A DNA stretch of 35,039 nt from NCBI GenBank assembly GCA_022841625.1, contig JALHRD010000042.1:1-35039 (forward strand), read 5' to 3'. Below are positions 17,719 to 25,943 of the stretch, piece by piece. Positions within the stretch are counted from its first letter, which is position 1. Each line of letters starts with the position of its first letter. Both the position numbers and the translations under genes were made by a program. The notes under the pieces were generated by a model. That model was not told the origin of the DNA. It saw only the letters and a program-made list of their open reading frames with translations, and made no database searches. Source of the DNA: Xanthobacteraceae bacterium. Lineage in GTDB: Bacteria > Pseudomonadota > Alphaproteobacteria > Rhizobiales > Xanthobacteraceae.

Positions 17719-18765
17719 TCACAATTTCTCCAACTTCGGCATGACCTCGGTCCGCATCAATTCGAGTGAACGCAGCGCCTGCTGGAGCGTGAGGTTACCG
17801 AAGAACAGATAGGCCAGAAGATAATTGAGCCCCAGCTTGTCGGCCTGGCGTTCGATTTCCGCCAACACCGTCTTTGGACTGCCGGCAATCGCCATGCCGT
17901 CCTTTTCCCATTCCTCGAAGGTCATTCCGCGCGGCACCAGCCCGCGCACCTGTGCCTCGTTCTGCGCATGCTGCTTGCGCAACCAGTTGAGGCTGCCAAC
18001 GTGATAGTCGACATTTGGCTTGGCCAGTTTGCGCGCCTCTTCGTCAGTGTCCGCGATCACGATGTGGCGCAACGCACCGATCGCAGCGCCGCCCTTGAAT
18101 TCAGGCTTGGGCTGCTCCGGGCCGCCGCGCTTGGCCAGCGCTTCGCGATAGGCGTCGATGTTGACCTTGGCATAGTCGGTCGGGCCATTGGCGACGAAAT
18201 GCATGCCGTGCTCACCCGACCACGCCGCGCCGGTGGTGTTGGATGAACCGTACCAGAACGCCGGATATGGCTGCTGCAGCGGCCGCAATGCCATGGGCAC
18301 GTCTTTGTAAGAATAGTGCGGGCCTGCATAGCTGAACTTGTCGTGGGTCAGCGCTTCGGACAAGCAGTTGAACGCGTCGATGAAGATATCGCGGGATTCC
18401 GCGGCGGCGACCTTGTGATAGGCAAGCTCATAGGGCGATACGCCGCGCCCGACGCCAACTTCCAGACGCCCATTGCTGAGATGATCGAGGATACAAATTT
18501 CCTCCGCCAGCCGCAGCGGAGAAACCAGCGTCAGCAAATAGACCAGCGGCCCGATCCGCATGCGTTTGGTCGCGCGCGCTAGCGCGCCGAGATAAACGCC
18601 CGGCACCGGCACCAGGTTGAGCGGGGTCGCGTGATGTTCGGCGACATGCAGGCAATAGATCCCGGCCTCGTCGGCGGCGACAGCGAATTTGAGGCGCTCG
18701 TCAAACGTCTGCGCAATCGAACGGTCGGCGGTGCGCTCGACGTGATCGAAAATACCAACTTTCAT
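17719..18765 (-). CDS. LLM-class flavin-dependent monooxygenase (luciferase-like)
   Basis: 348 residues from the ATG at 18765 (MKVGIFDH); a longer frame to 18834 is not supported. It has the luciferase-like TIM-barrel hallmarks: AEHHATPL near residue 45, the hydrophobic MRIGPLVYLLTLVSPLRLAE strand-helix, then LDHLSNGRLEVGVGRG (about 105-120) where the flavin phosphate binds, and the C-terminal AGSPKTVLAEIERQ segment. Members use reduced FMN or F420 to oxidise small organic substrates. It is the first gene of a two-gene operon with the cyclodeaminase-like gene and is divergent from the cupin gene (153-bp shared promoter region). Confidence 0.9.
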   Translation of the reverse strand: MKVGIFDHVERTADRSIAQTFDERLKFAVAADEAGIYCLHVAEHHATPLNLVPVPGVYLGALARATKRMRIGPLVYLLTLVSPLRLAEEICILDHLSNGRLEVGVGRGVSPYELAYHKVAAAESRDIFIDAFNCLSEALTHDKFSYAGPHYSYKDVPMALRPLQQPYPAFWYGSSNTTGAAWSGEHGMHFVANGPTDYAKVNIDAYREALAKRGGPEQPKPEFKGGAAIGALRHIVIADTDEEARKLAKPNVDYHVGSLNWLRKQHAQNEAQVRGLVPRGMTFEEWEKDGMAIAGSPKTVLAEIERQADKLGLNYLLAYLFFGNLTLQQALRSLELMRTEVMPKLEKL

Positions 18766-18918
18766 GGTGTGGCCTGCATTCTGTAGCGATGATGGATGGC
18801 GATGGCGGAAGGAAAGCGAAGGGCCAGATTGCACGATCCCACCAGGTACGGAAAGCGCGAAAGTACCCGTTGGGCAGGCCTACCCAAGCCATATATGCTC
18901 GGGCGTGGAGGTGCCTTC

Positions 18919-19323
18919 ATGCATGTCTTTAATCTCGAGCACGAGCAGGCCTTCGACCCCAAGCAACATGTCGAGAAGGTGCTGGGCAAGGTCGAGGACG
19001 GCGACGTGACCGTCGCCTGCTGGGAGCCTGGCCAGATCAGCCCCAATCACTGCCACCCGGAGGCAACCGAGATCTATTTCTGCTTTACCGGCGGCGGGAT
19101 CATGCGCACGCCGGACCAAACCGTCGCGGTGGTTCCTGGCTCATTCGTGGTGCACCCACCGGGCGAGCTGCATGAATACGAGAACGGTGACGCACGCACG
19201 TTGTTGTTTCGGGTCCGCTACGGCCGCGATATGCGCGCCCATTTTGCTGACTGGCGCGGCCGGCCGGGCTGGGCGCAGTCGGCAGCGGATCGCGCATATT
19301 TTGAGACCCACCCGGCTGATTAA
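18919..19323 (+). CDS. Single-domain cupin protein
   Basis: 134 residues from the ATG at 18919, with GGAGGTG 5-6 nt upstream; the open frame extends upstream to 18796 but that part is unsupported. The two cupin motifs are present: the first as NHCHPEATEIYFCFTGGG (metal ligands H, H, E) and the second as PGSFVVHPPGELHEY. This is a small beta-barrel metal-binding protein, used in this class for dioxygenases, isomerases or sugar/effector binding. It is divergent from the LLM oxidoreductase operon, which suggests a shared pathway. Substrate unknown. Confidence 0.88.
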   Translation: MHVFNLEHEQAFDPKQHVEKVLGKVEDGDVTVACWEPGQISPNHCHPEATEIYFCFTGGGIMRTPDQTVAVVPGSFVVHPPGELHEYENGDARTLLFRVRYGRDMRAHFADWRGRPGWAQSAADRAYFETHPAD

Positions 19324-19525
19324 CATTACCGTCTATTAACAACGCCCCGGGTCCCAATTGCAAATCGGCACCGTCGCGCTTATATCCCCCGCGTTCGCGA
19401 TTTCGCATGACTTGTATGCGCCCGGCACGGGCTTCCCCAAGACAACGCCAAATCCGGATATGCGGTCCGCAGGAATGGTTTTGCGGGCCATTTACGCCTT
19501 TGAGCGTTTTCTGAAGGAGCCAACA

Positions 19526-19735
19526 ATGGCAATCGGTACCGTGAAGTTCTTCAACACCACGAAAGGCTACGGCTTTATCCAGCAGGATGAGGGCGGCCCG
19601 GATGTATTCGTGCATATCTCTGCGGTCGAGCGCTCCGGCATGCGCAGCCTGGCCGAAGGTCAGAAGATCTCGTTCGAGGTTGAAGCCGATCGCAAGACTG
19701 GTAAATCTGCGGCGACCAATCTACAAGCCGTCTAA
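19526..19735 (+). CDS. cspA: CspA-type cold-shock protein
   Basis: 69 residues, one cold-shock domain. The RNA-binding motifs RNP1 (KGYGFIQ) and RNP2 (DVFVHIS) are intact, and the start [18 protein letters not shown] is typical. AAGGAG lies 7 nt before the ATG. The gene is preceded by about 200 nt without another gene, consistent with the long structured leader that controls many csp mRNAs, including a small hairpin ACGC-CTTTGA-GCGT (about 19495-19508) close to the ribosome-binding site. It is followed by a clean terminator. It probably acts as an RNA chaperone in the cytoplasm. Confidence 0.96.
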   Translation: MAIGTVKFFNTTKGYGFIQQDEGGPDVFVHISAVERSGMRSLAEGQKISFEVEADRKTGKSAATNLQAV

Positions 19736-19757
19736 ACCAACGCTTGAACGTTCCGAG

Positions 19758-19785
19758 GCCCGGCGCTAAACCCGCCGGGCTTCTT
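19758..19785 (+). terminator. Rho-independent terminator of cspA
   Basis: A perfect 8-bp stem (GCCCGGCG paired with CGCCGGGC) encloses the loop CTAAACC and is followed by TTCTT. It starts 23 nt after the cspA stop codon. Confidence 0.85.
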
Positions 19786-19816
19786 GCATTCGGACAACCA
19801 CCACCGTTGCCGCAAC

Positions 19817-19892
19817 CTAGTGCCCCGTTTCCGAAGTTCGTGATACATCGCAGCAGTCACCTACACGAACTTCGGAAACCAAGGGGCACTAG
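19817..19892. repeat. Long hairpin element, copy 1
   Basis: A 76-nt near-perfect palindrome. The outer 10-bp stem is CTAGTGCCCC paired with GGGGCACTAG; a 3-nt bulge (CAA) follows; then a perfect 16-bp inner stem GTTTCCGAAGTTCGTG paired with CACGAACTTCGGAAAC, and a 21-nt loop that includes GCAGCAG. It lies 13 nt from a second element of the same architecture. Too large and lacking a T-run for an ordinary terminator; best described as a palindromic mobile or structural repeat. Confidence 0.9.
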
Positions 19893-19905
19893 CAACTCTA
19901 TGAAT

Positions 19906-19983
19906 CTAGTGCCGCTTTTCGATTTGAAGTTCCTAACTGAGTTTGCTGCAACTGCTGTAGGAACTTCAAATCGGCGGCACTAG
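19906..19983. repeat. Long hairpin element, copy 2
   Basis: A 78-nt near-perfect palindrome. The outer 10-bp stem is CTAGTGCCGC paired with GCGGCACTAG; small unpaired pieces follow (TTTTC and G); then a perfect 15-bp inner stem GATTTGAAGTTCCTA paired with TAGGAACTTCAAATC, and a 22-nt loop containing GCTGCAACTGCTG. Against copy 1 the CTAGTGCC ends and the GAAGTTC core are kept, while neighbouring pairs differ on both arms at once. Confidence 0.9.
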
Positions 19984-20010
19984 CGCAACCCATGACAAGA
20001 AGGACCAACA

Positions 20011-20292
20011 ATGGCCAGCAAACCTGGAAGCCGTGTTGTTGGCGAGTTCGTTCTGTTCGATGTCGTCTATGAAGATGGCTCCCAACGCTCGAACCGCCGC
20101 GTGCCCGCAGCCGAACTCAGTGGCCTTGACGACGACGCGCCCGCGCGCGCCATCATCGAGGCGCAGGATCGCGAGATCGCCGAGAAATCCGGCCTGCCGC
20201 CGTCGCGCATCAAGAGCCTGCGTCGCGCCGGCGCAAAGCCGTCCAAGGAAGAAAAGGCCGAACTGAAGCGGGCGGCACGGGGACGGCGCTAA
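20011..20292 (+). CDS. Small conserved hypothetical protein, basic C-terminus
   Basis: 93 residues, AAGGA 8 nt before the ATG. The N-terminal half (VVGEFVLFDVVYEDGSQRSNRR) looks like two beta strands with a turn. The middle reads PAARAIIEAQDREIAEKSG-like helix, and the C-terminus (SRIKSLRRAGAKPSKEEKAELKRAARGRR) is strongly basic and helical, suggesting nucleic-acid or ribosome contact. It resembles short hypothetical proteins of Rhizobiales; no function is known to me. Its stop codon overlaps the first bases of the palindromic repeat at 20291, which probably ends its transcript. Confidence 0.75.
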   Translation: MASKPGSRVVGEFVLFDVVYEDGSQRSNRRVPAAELSGLDDDAPARAIIEAQDREIAEKSGLPPSRIKSLRRAGAKPSKEEKAELKRAARGRR

Positions 20293-20391
20293 ACCATGAT
20301 CCGATTCGATTGAATCGGATCATGGTTTGACTTCATTGTTTGCGCATGACCTCTTCCGAAAACCGGTTCCCACTTTTCGGGATCATGCGCC
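20291..20391. repeat. Composite palindromic repeat, copy A
   Basis: First part: a perfect inverted repeat with 17-bp arms (AAACCATGATCCGATTC and its complement) around the loop GATT at 20291-20328. A 14-nt spacer (GACTTCATTGTTTG) leads to the second part at 20342-20391, CGCATGACCTCTTCCGAAAA...CTTTTCGGGATCATGCG, an imperfect hairpin. The same two-part unit recurs at 34502-34600 and its second half at 14787-14835. Confidence 0.92.
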
Positions 20392-20429
20392 GACGCCATC
20401 CGACCTTGGCTCAATTCAAGCGTCCGTCG

Positions 20430-21398
20430 TCAGAGCTTAATGCCGGCGCGTTTGATGATGTCGCCCCAGCGCTTGGTCTCAGCCGCAATATGCGTTCCGA
20501 AGTCCTCCGGGCTGCCGAGCGGCAGGCTGACGCCGAGCGCTTCGAGCTTGGAACGAATGTCCGGCGCCGACATCGCCTTTTTGGTTTCCGCATTCAGCCA
20601 GTCGATGATCGGGCGCGGTGTCTTGGCCGGCGCCAGCAAGCCGAACCACGGACCGCCTTCAAGCTCGGGCATTCCCTGCTCGGCCATGGTCGGCACATCC
20701 GGCACCACCGGCAGCCGATTTGGCGACATCACCCCGAGCGCGCGCACCTTGCCCGCAAGCAGTTGCTCACGCGCCAGCGGCACGATGTCGAACATCATCT
20801 GAATGTGCCCCGCGACCAAATCGATAACCGCAGGCCCGGCGCCCTTATAGGGCACATGCACGAGGTCGAGCCCGTGCATGATCTTGAACTGCTCGCCAAC
20901 CATATGGCCGGACGAGCCATTGCCGGGCGAACCGAACGAAATCTTGCCGGGGTTCCTGCGCGCGTATTCGACGAGATCTTTTGGCGTCTTCACCGGTAGC
21001 GCGGGATTCACCACCAGCATATTGGGCGAGGCGCCGACCAAAATGATCGGTTCAAAATCCCTAGCTGGATCGTAGGGCAGCTTCTGCAAATGGACCAGGA
21101 TCGACTGCGTCGGGTGGAAGCCCATATAGACGGTGTAGCCGTCAGGCGCCGATTTCGCGACAAACTCGGCGGCGATCACGCCGCCGGCGCCGGTGCGCTG
21201 TTCGGCAATAACGGTCTTGCCGGTTGCGGAAATGCCTTGCGCGATCGCGCGCGCCAGTAAGTCGGCAACGCCGCCCGGTGGGGTCGGCACAATAATCCGG
21301 ATCGGCTGGGTTGGATAGGTCTGCGCCGCGGCTGGCGCGGACAAACAAAAAAACACAACCAGAGCAGCTGCGAAACTGAAGGGCTTCGGTCGGCGCAT
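20430..21398 (-). CDS. TctC/Bug-type periplasmic solute receptor
   Basis: 322 residues from the ATG at 21398 (MRRPKPF), with GGGGA 8 nt upstream; the open frame to 21563 is not supported. A Sec signal peptide (FSFAAALVVFFCLSAPAAAQ) precedes YPTQPIRIIVPTPPGGVADLLAR, the classic start of mature Bug proteins. Further landmarks are AEFVAKSAPDGYTVYMG, YDPARDFEPI, GSPGNGSSGHM and VPYKGAGPAVIDLVAGHIQMMFD. Such receptors bind carboxylates in the periplasm for tripartite tricarboxylate transporters or signalling. No tctA/tctB gene is adjacent. This copy lacks the Cys-x10-Cys pair seen in three others here. Confidence 0.93.
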   Translation of the reverse strand: MRRPKPFSFAAALVVFFCLSAPAAAQTYPTQPIRIIVPTPPGGVADLLARAIAQGISATGKTVIAEQRTGAGGVIAAEFVAKSAPDGYTVYMGFHPTQSILVHLQKLPYDPARDFEPIILVGASPNMLVVNPALPVKTPKDLVEYARRNPGKISFGSPGNGSSGHMVGEQFKIMHGLDLVHVPYKGAGPAVIDLVAGHIQMMFDIVPLAREQLLAGKVRALGVMSPNRLPVVPDVPTMAEQGMPELEGGPWFGLLAPAKTPRPIIDWLNAETKKAMSAPDIRSKLEALGVSLPLGSPEDFGTHIAAETKRWGDIIKRAGIKL

Positions 21399-21562
21399 CG
21401 CATTTCCCCAAAACAGCGTTCGATAGCGAAACCATAGCCCAGCCCTTTGGCCGGCGCCATGCCGTGGTCCGCAATCGGTTTCCCTTTCGCCGGCCCGCGC
21501 GCTAGTCTGCGCCCCACCCGGATTGAACGGGCTTTGAGAGCAACGAGGCGACGGAGACAGCA

Positions 21563-21856
21563 ATGGCGAAGGCGTATTGGGTATCGTGTTATCGTTCGAT
21601 CACAAATCCGGATGCGGTGGCGGAATATGCCAAGCTCGCAGGCCCGGCGATCCTGGCGGCGGGCGGCAAGTTCCTGGCGCGCGGCAACGCCAATGTCGCC
21701 TACGAGGCCGGCCTCAAGCAGCGCATTGTGATCGTCGAGTTTCCAAGCGTCGCTGCGGCGGTCGCCTGCCACGATGGCCCCGGCTATCAGGCCGCGCTCA
21801 AGGTGTTCAACAAAGCGGGCGAACGCGACTTCCGTATTGTGGAAGGCATGGCATAA
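21563..21856 (+). CDS. DUF1330 family protein
   Basis: 97 residues; GGAGA 6 nt before the ATG. The dimeric ferredoxin-like fold of DUF1330 is recognisable in AYWVSCYRSITNPDAVAEYAKLAGPAILAAGGKFLARG, then QRIVIVEFPSVAAAVACHDGPGYQAA and the final FRIVEGM. Function of the family is unknown; related folds act on small metabolites. It is divergent from the TctC gene at 20430 (about 165 bp between starts) and convergent with the receptor gene at 21921. Confidence 0.92.
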   Translation: MAKAYWVSCYRSITNPDAVAEYAKLAGPAILAAGGKFLARGNANVAYEAGLKQRIVIVEFPSVAAAVACHDGPGYQAALKVFNKAGERDFRIVEGMA

Positions 21857-21920
21857 GCCGCACCTTTAAGCGCAATGACCGGCGCGCGGGGTTGATTGTG
21901 CAAGCGACGCTTGGCTTTCC

Positions 21921-22961
21921 TCAACCGCCACCTGCCGCGCCCGGCCCCGCCGCCTGCGCGGCCTTCTCGATGATCGCGGGCGGCCACTTGTAGAGCCGAT
22001 CGATCAGCGCATGAATCTCGTCGCCGGACATCGGCTGGTTAAGGTCCATCTTGCGCTTCTGGGCCTCCGCAAGCAGTTCCGGATCGCGCATCGCGGCATC
22101 AAAGGCGCGACGCAAAATGGCAACGACACCGGCCGGCGTATCGGGCGGCAGCATGAACGGCCGACCCATCTCCTGGCGTGCAAACACCAATTCGATGATC
22201 GCGCGCTGCTCCTCGTTCTGTGCGAGTTCGGCGACCAGCGGCACGTTTGGAAATTCCGGATGCTTGCGCAGGCTTAATTGCAACAGCACGTTGACTTGGT
22301 TCTTAGTGAGCCAATCCGGATTGCGGCCGATGATCGACGAATAATGATAGCTGGCAGTGCCCTGCAATTCGCCGCGCTCGATCGCCAGCGCAATGTCGCC
22401 GGTGCCTTTATAGCCGCCCACCACCTTAAAACGGGTGCCGACCACCTGGTTGAGCACGAGCGGAAATACGACATTACCCGAGGTCGGGCCGCCGCCGCCG
22501 ACAATGAACTCCCGCTTCATCACATCTTGAATGGTCTTGAACGGTGTCGATCCCCAGGAGAGCACCAAGCCAACCTCGGAATTCATCGAGCCGATCCATT
22601 GGAAGCGGCGCGCATCAAAGCGTGCATTGCGCGCGTCCAGCAGACTCGCGGTCGCGGTCCCGCCGCCGACCGAACCGAAATGCGTGCCGTCCTTGGGCGC
22701 CACCTCCCATATGTAATTGGTCGCGCGCAGCGTGCCGGCGCCTGGCATGTTCTGAACGATCATGCGCGGATTTCCCGGGATGTGGCGGCTCATATATTGC
22801 ACAAGCATCCGCGAATAGAGATCGTAGCCATCGCCGGTGCCCGAACCGACCACGATATTGATGGTCTTGCCGCGGAAATAATCCGGCGGAATGGTCTGGG
22901 CGGTCGCAGCGCCCGAGGCGACAACCGCCACGACCAATCCTGCGATCAGCGACGTAAACAT
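21921..22961 (-). CDS. TctC-related periplasmic receptor, divergent subgroup
   Basis: 346 residues from the ATG at 22961 (MFTSLIAG), with GGAGGAG 5 nt upstream; the frame extends to 23018 without support. A Sec signal peptide (to AATAQ) is followed by PPDYFRGKTINIVVGSGTGDGYDLYSRML and RMIVQNMPGAGTLRATNYIW, which differ clearly from the PIRxIVxxxPGG start of classical Bug proteins. The same pattern occurs in the gene at 28062, so the two form one subgroup. Periplasmic small-molecule binding is inferred from the fold family. Ends in a Gly/Ala-rich tail. Confidence 0.88.
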   Translation of the reverse strand: MFTSLIAGLVVAVVASGAATAQTIPPDYFRGKTINIVVGSGTGDGYDLYSRMLVQYMSRHIPGNPRMIVQNMPGAGTLRATNYIWEVAPKDGTHFGSVGGGTATASLLDARNARFDARRFQWIGSMNSEVGLVLSWGSTPFKTIQDVMKREFIVGGGGPTSGNVVFPLVLNQVVGTRFKVVGGYKGTGDIALAIERGELQGTASYHYSSIIGRNPDWLTKNQVNVLLQLSLRKHPEFPNVPLVAELAQNEEQRAIIELVFARQEMGRPFMLPPDTPAGVVAILRRAFDAAMRDPELLAEAQKRKMDLNQPMSGDEIHALIDRLYKWPPAIIEKAAQAAGPGAAGGG

Positions 22962-23119
22962 GAGACTCCTCCCGGGCGTGCTGCACGATGCCTGACGGCG
23001 ACTGTCATAAACCTGCATCGTGGTTCCCGACCATTAAAGCATGCCCCGAATTGTGGAAACCACTTTTTCCACCAATACGGAACCCTAACGTCCAGCGGTC
23101 CGGGCTGGAGAACCGTGGC

Positions 23120-23425
23120 TCATGAGCCGGAATCGTCCGCGCCGAGCGTGCGTCGGACGCCCCAGGCGGCAAGCGTTGCGTTGATTTTGTCCAACACGAA
23201 AAAACGCGCGCTGTCCTGATCGTAGCCCTGCGCCAGGAGGTCGTCGTAATCCGTCAGCGCGTGACGGACATAGGCGACCAGCGACAGCCAGGCCGCCGTC
23301 TCGGGCGAAGCGGTGGCGAGGCCGCGGCTATCGCGCGCGTGATCGACCACCGCGCCGAATTCATGCTTGGGCATGCCCGGTGCAAGGCGGCGCAGCGCGA
23401 TTTCGATGTCGGTTCGGCTCGCCAT
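23120..23425 (-). CDS. DUF2293 protein
   Basis: 101 residues from the ATG at 23425 (MASRTDIEIALR); the frame to 23461 is less likely. DUF2293 hallmarks are visible: LAPGMPKHEFGAVVDHARDS, PETAAWLSLVAYVRHALTDYDDLLAQGYD, SARFFVLDKINATLAAWGVRR. The family is short, helical and found in Alphaproteobacteria and some fungi; function unknown. It lies about 95 bp downstream of rpoD in the same direction, so it could be transcribed from the dnaG-rpoD unit. Confidence 0.82.
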   Translation of the reverse strand: MASRTDIEIALRRLAPGMPKHEFGAVVDHARDSRGLATASPETAAWLSLVAYVRHALTDYDDLLAQGYDQDSARFFVLDKINATLAAWGVRRTLGADDSGS

Positions 23426-23519
23426 GACGGCCAATATGGCGCAATGGCCTTCCCGAGGCACGCGTCGTCAAGCTCCTGCGCGGTAGGCGGAGACACCGAT
23501 CGGATCGAACGCCGCGTCC

Positions 23520-25709
23520 TCAATTGTCCAAGAAGCTCCGCAGCTTCCTTGAACGGCTCGGGTGCTTGAGCTTGCGCAGCGCCTTGGCCTCGATCTGCCT
23601 AATGCGTTCGCGTGTCACCGAGAACTGCTGGCCGACTTCTTCCAGCGTGTGATCGGTGTTCATGCCAATGCCGAAGCGCATGCGCAGCACGCGCTCTTCA
23701 CGCGGCGTGAGCGAGGCCAGCACCCGCGTCGTGGTCTCGCGCAGGTTCGACTGGATCGCCGCGTCGATTGGCAGGATCGCATTCTTGTCCTCGATGAAAT
23801 CGCCGAGATGTGAATCTTCCTCATCGCCAATGGGGGTTTCGAGCGAGAGCGGCTCCTTGGCGATCTTGAGAACCTTGCGCACCTTCTCCAGGGGCATGCC
23901 GAGCTTTTCGGCCAGTTCCTCGGGCGTCGGCTCGCGGCCGATCTCGTTGAGCATCTGGCGCGAGGTGCGCACGATCTTGTTGATGGTTTCGATCATGTGC
24001 ACCGGAATGCGGATGGTGCGCGCCTGATCGGCGATCGAGCGGGTGATCGCCTGCCTGATCCACCACGTCGCATAGGTCGAGAATTTATAGCCGCGGCGAT
24101 ACTCAAACTTATCGACCGCCTTCATCAGGCCGATATTGCCTTCCTGGATCAGGTCGAGGAATTGCAGGCCGCGGTTGGTGTATTTCTTGGCGATCGAGAT
24201 CACCAGACGAAGGTTGGCCTCAACCATCTCCTTCTTGGCTTGGCGCGCCTCACGCTCGCCCTTCTGCACCATGTGCACAATTTTGCGGAACTCGCCGATC
24301 TCAAGCCCGGTTTCGCCGGCGAGCGTCTGGATCTGCTGGCGGAGCTCTTTGATCCGGTCCTTGTCCTTGGCGACCAGGTTCTTCCAGCCCTTGGCCGAAA
24401 GCTTGGACACCCGGTTGAGCCAGCGCGGATCGAGCTCGGAGCCCTGGTACTGCTTGAGGAAGTCCTCGCGCGTGCAGCCATGGCTCTCGGCGAGCCGCAT
24501 CAGGCGACCCTCATAGCCGACCAGGCGCTTATTGATGTCGTAGAGCTGCTCGACCAGCGAGTCGATGCGCGCCTGGTTAAGCCGCAACGACTTCACCGCG
24601 GCGATGATCTCTTCCTTGAGCTTCTTATATTTACGCTCCTGCGCCGGCGTCAGATTATCGCTCTTGAGCTTGAGCGCGATGTCCTGGTCCTGCAGGCGGC
24701 GCAGCCGCTTATATTCACTCGCAACCGTGTCGAAGGTCTCAAGCACCTTGGGCTTGAGCTCGGCCTCGATGGCGGCAAGCGACAGCGAGCCCTCCATATC
24801 GTCGTCGTCAAAATCGCCGTCGGCGGCGCCCTCCGGCTTCTCCTCGCCATCGCCCTCGCCGACGGGTCGCGCTTTGAACGGGGTTGCGCCCACGGGCGCG
24901 GTCGCCGGTGCTTGCGTCTGCGGCGGCTGGCCATTGGCATGGCCAGGGGCATGACCAGGAATGCCCGGCAGCGGCTGGCCGTCGGGACCGACCGGCGCCG
25001 GCATCGCCTTGGCGTCGGGGCCGGCATAAGTCGCTTCAAGATCAATGATGTCGCGCAGGAATATCTTGTTGTCGTTGAGTTCGTCACGCCAGATGATAAC
25101 GGCTTGGAAGGTCAGCGGGCTTTCGCACAGCCCGGCGATCATCGCTTCGCGGCCGGCCTCGATCCGTTTGGCAATGGCGATTTCGCCCTCGCGCGAGAGC
25201 AATTCGACCGAACCCATCTCGCGAAGATACATCCGGACCGGATCGTCGGTGCGCTCGGTCGGCTCCTTGGTTTCGGCCTTGGCTGGAACCTTCTGCTGGA
25301 CTTCGACCAGTTCGTTCTCGCCTTCGGCCTCGTCCTCTTCCTCCTCGCGGTCGTCGTCGTTGGCCTCCTCAGTCTCGACCACGTTCACGCCCATTTCCGA
25401 AAACATGGCGAGAACGTCCTCGATCTGCTCGGAATTGACCTCTTCCGAAGGCAGGACGGCGTTGATCTCATCGTGGGTGACGTAACCGCGCTTTTTGGCG
25501 GTACGGATCAGCTTCTTGACCGCAGCGTCCGACAGGTCGAGCAGCGGGAGCGGGGTATCAGGGGTCTCGGCGGCCTCCTTTTCAGGCGCCTCCTCCTTGG
25601 CCTTGACCTCTTTGACCTCTTTTTTGGCCTCTTTGACGTCTTTAACCGGCTTGGCCTCTTTATCCTTGGTGCTGCTGGCCTTTTGGGTGGCCTTGGTCTT
25701 GGTCGCCAT
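23520..25709 (-). CDS. rpoD: Primary RNA polymerase sigma factor (sigma-70)
   Basis: 729 residues from the ATG at 25709 (MATKTKA), with AGGAGAG 5 nt upstream. A Lys/Glu/Ala-rich N-terminal tail (about residues 1-50) precedes region 1.1 ([32 protein letters not shown]), an acidic run and region 1.2 ([21 protein letters not shown]). The non-conserved region contains a Pro/Gly-rich stretch (about 255-300). Region 2 (about 490-590) includes the core-binding and -10 motif [13 protein letters not shown]...[37 protein letters not shown]. Region 3 follows, and region 4 (about 655-729) ends with the helix-turn-helix [30 protein letters not shown]. It directs housekeeping transcription. It lies downstream of dnaG, the conserved primase-sigma arrangement. 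Confidence 0.98.
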   Translation of the reverse strand: MATKTKATQKASSTKDKEAKPVKDVKEAKKEVKEVKAKEEAPEKEAAETPDTPLPLLDLSDAAVKKLIRTAKKRGYVTHDEINAVLPSEEVNSEQIEDVLAMFSEMGVNVVETEEANDDDREEEEDEAEGENELVEVQQKVPAKAETKEPTERTDDPVRMYLREMGSVELLSREGEIAIAKRIEAGREAMIAGLCESPLTFQAVIIWRDELNDNKIFLRDIIDLEATYAGPDAKAMPAPVGPDGQPLPGIPGHAPGHANGQPPQTQAPATAPVGATPFKARPVGEGDGEEKPEGAADGDFDDDDMEGSLSLAAIEAELKPKVLETFDTVASEYKRLRRLQDQDIALKLKSDNLTPAQERKYKKLKEEIIAAVKSLRLNQARIDSLVEQLYDINKRLVGYEGRLMRLAESHGCTREDFLKQYQGSELDPRWLNRVSKLSAKGWKNLVAKDKDRIKELRQQIQTLAGETGLEIGEFRKIVHMVQKGEREARQAKKEMVEANLRLVISIAKKYTNRGLQFLDLIQEGNIGLMKAVDKFEYRRGYKFSTYATWWIRQAITRSIADQARTIRIPVHMIETINKIVRTSRQMLNEIGREPTPEELAEKLGMPLEKVRKVLKIAKEPLSLETPIGDEEDSHLGDFIEDKNAILPIDAAIQSNLRETTTRVLASLTPREERVLRMRFGIGMNTDHTLEEVGQQFSVTRERIRQIEAKALRKLKHPSRSRKLRSFLDN

Positions 25710-25943
25710 CAATCTCTCCTCACGTTCCCGCACATGCCAGGGAACGACTCATATCCCCCTACCTATAGGAGGGAGTCTCGGTCCCCCTGCCGGAGGAGAC
25801 CACCCATACGAATCAGCGCGCCGCTAGTGTCACTCGAGCGCCCTAAGCTCCGATTAACCCTATCGCCTGGCAAAACCCTAGGGCTTTCAGGTGCCTACCA
25901 AACTGCACGAAACCGGACAACCCACCGGGCCGCAAACGCCCGC
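25710..25943. other. dnaG-rpoD intergenic region
   Basis: 234 bp between the primase stop codon and the sigma-factor start. It likely carries an rpoD promoter in addition to read-through from dnaG. On the minus strand runs such as CTCCCTCCTATAGGTAGGGGG (about 25757-25777) form a purine/pyrimidine-mirrored imperfect palindrome. No gene or clear terminator is seen. Confidence 0.5.

Noticed and set aside
18796-18918. Upstream extension of the cupin gene
   Set aside because: The extra residues have no cupin-like sequence and the strong GGAGGTG site points to the ATG at 18919.
19817-19983. The twin hairpins as plain rho-independent terminators
   Set aside because: No T-run follows either hairpin, a normal terminator for cspA already exists at 19758-19785, and the stems are much longer than needed.
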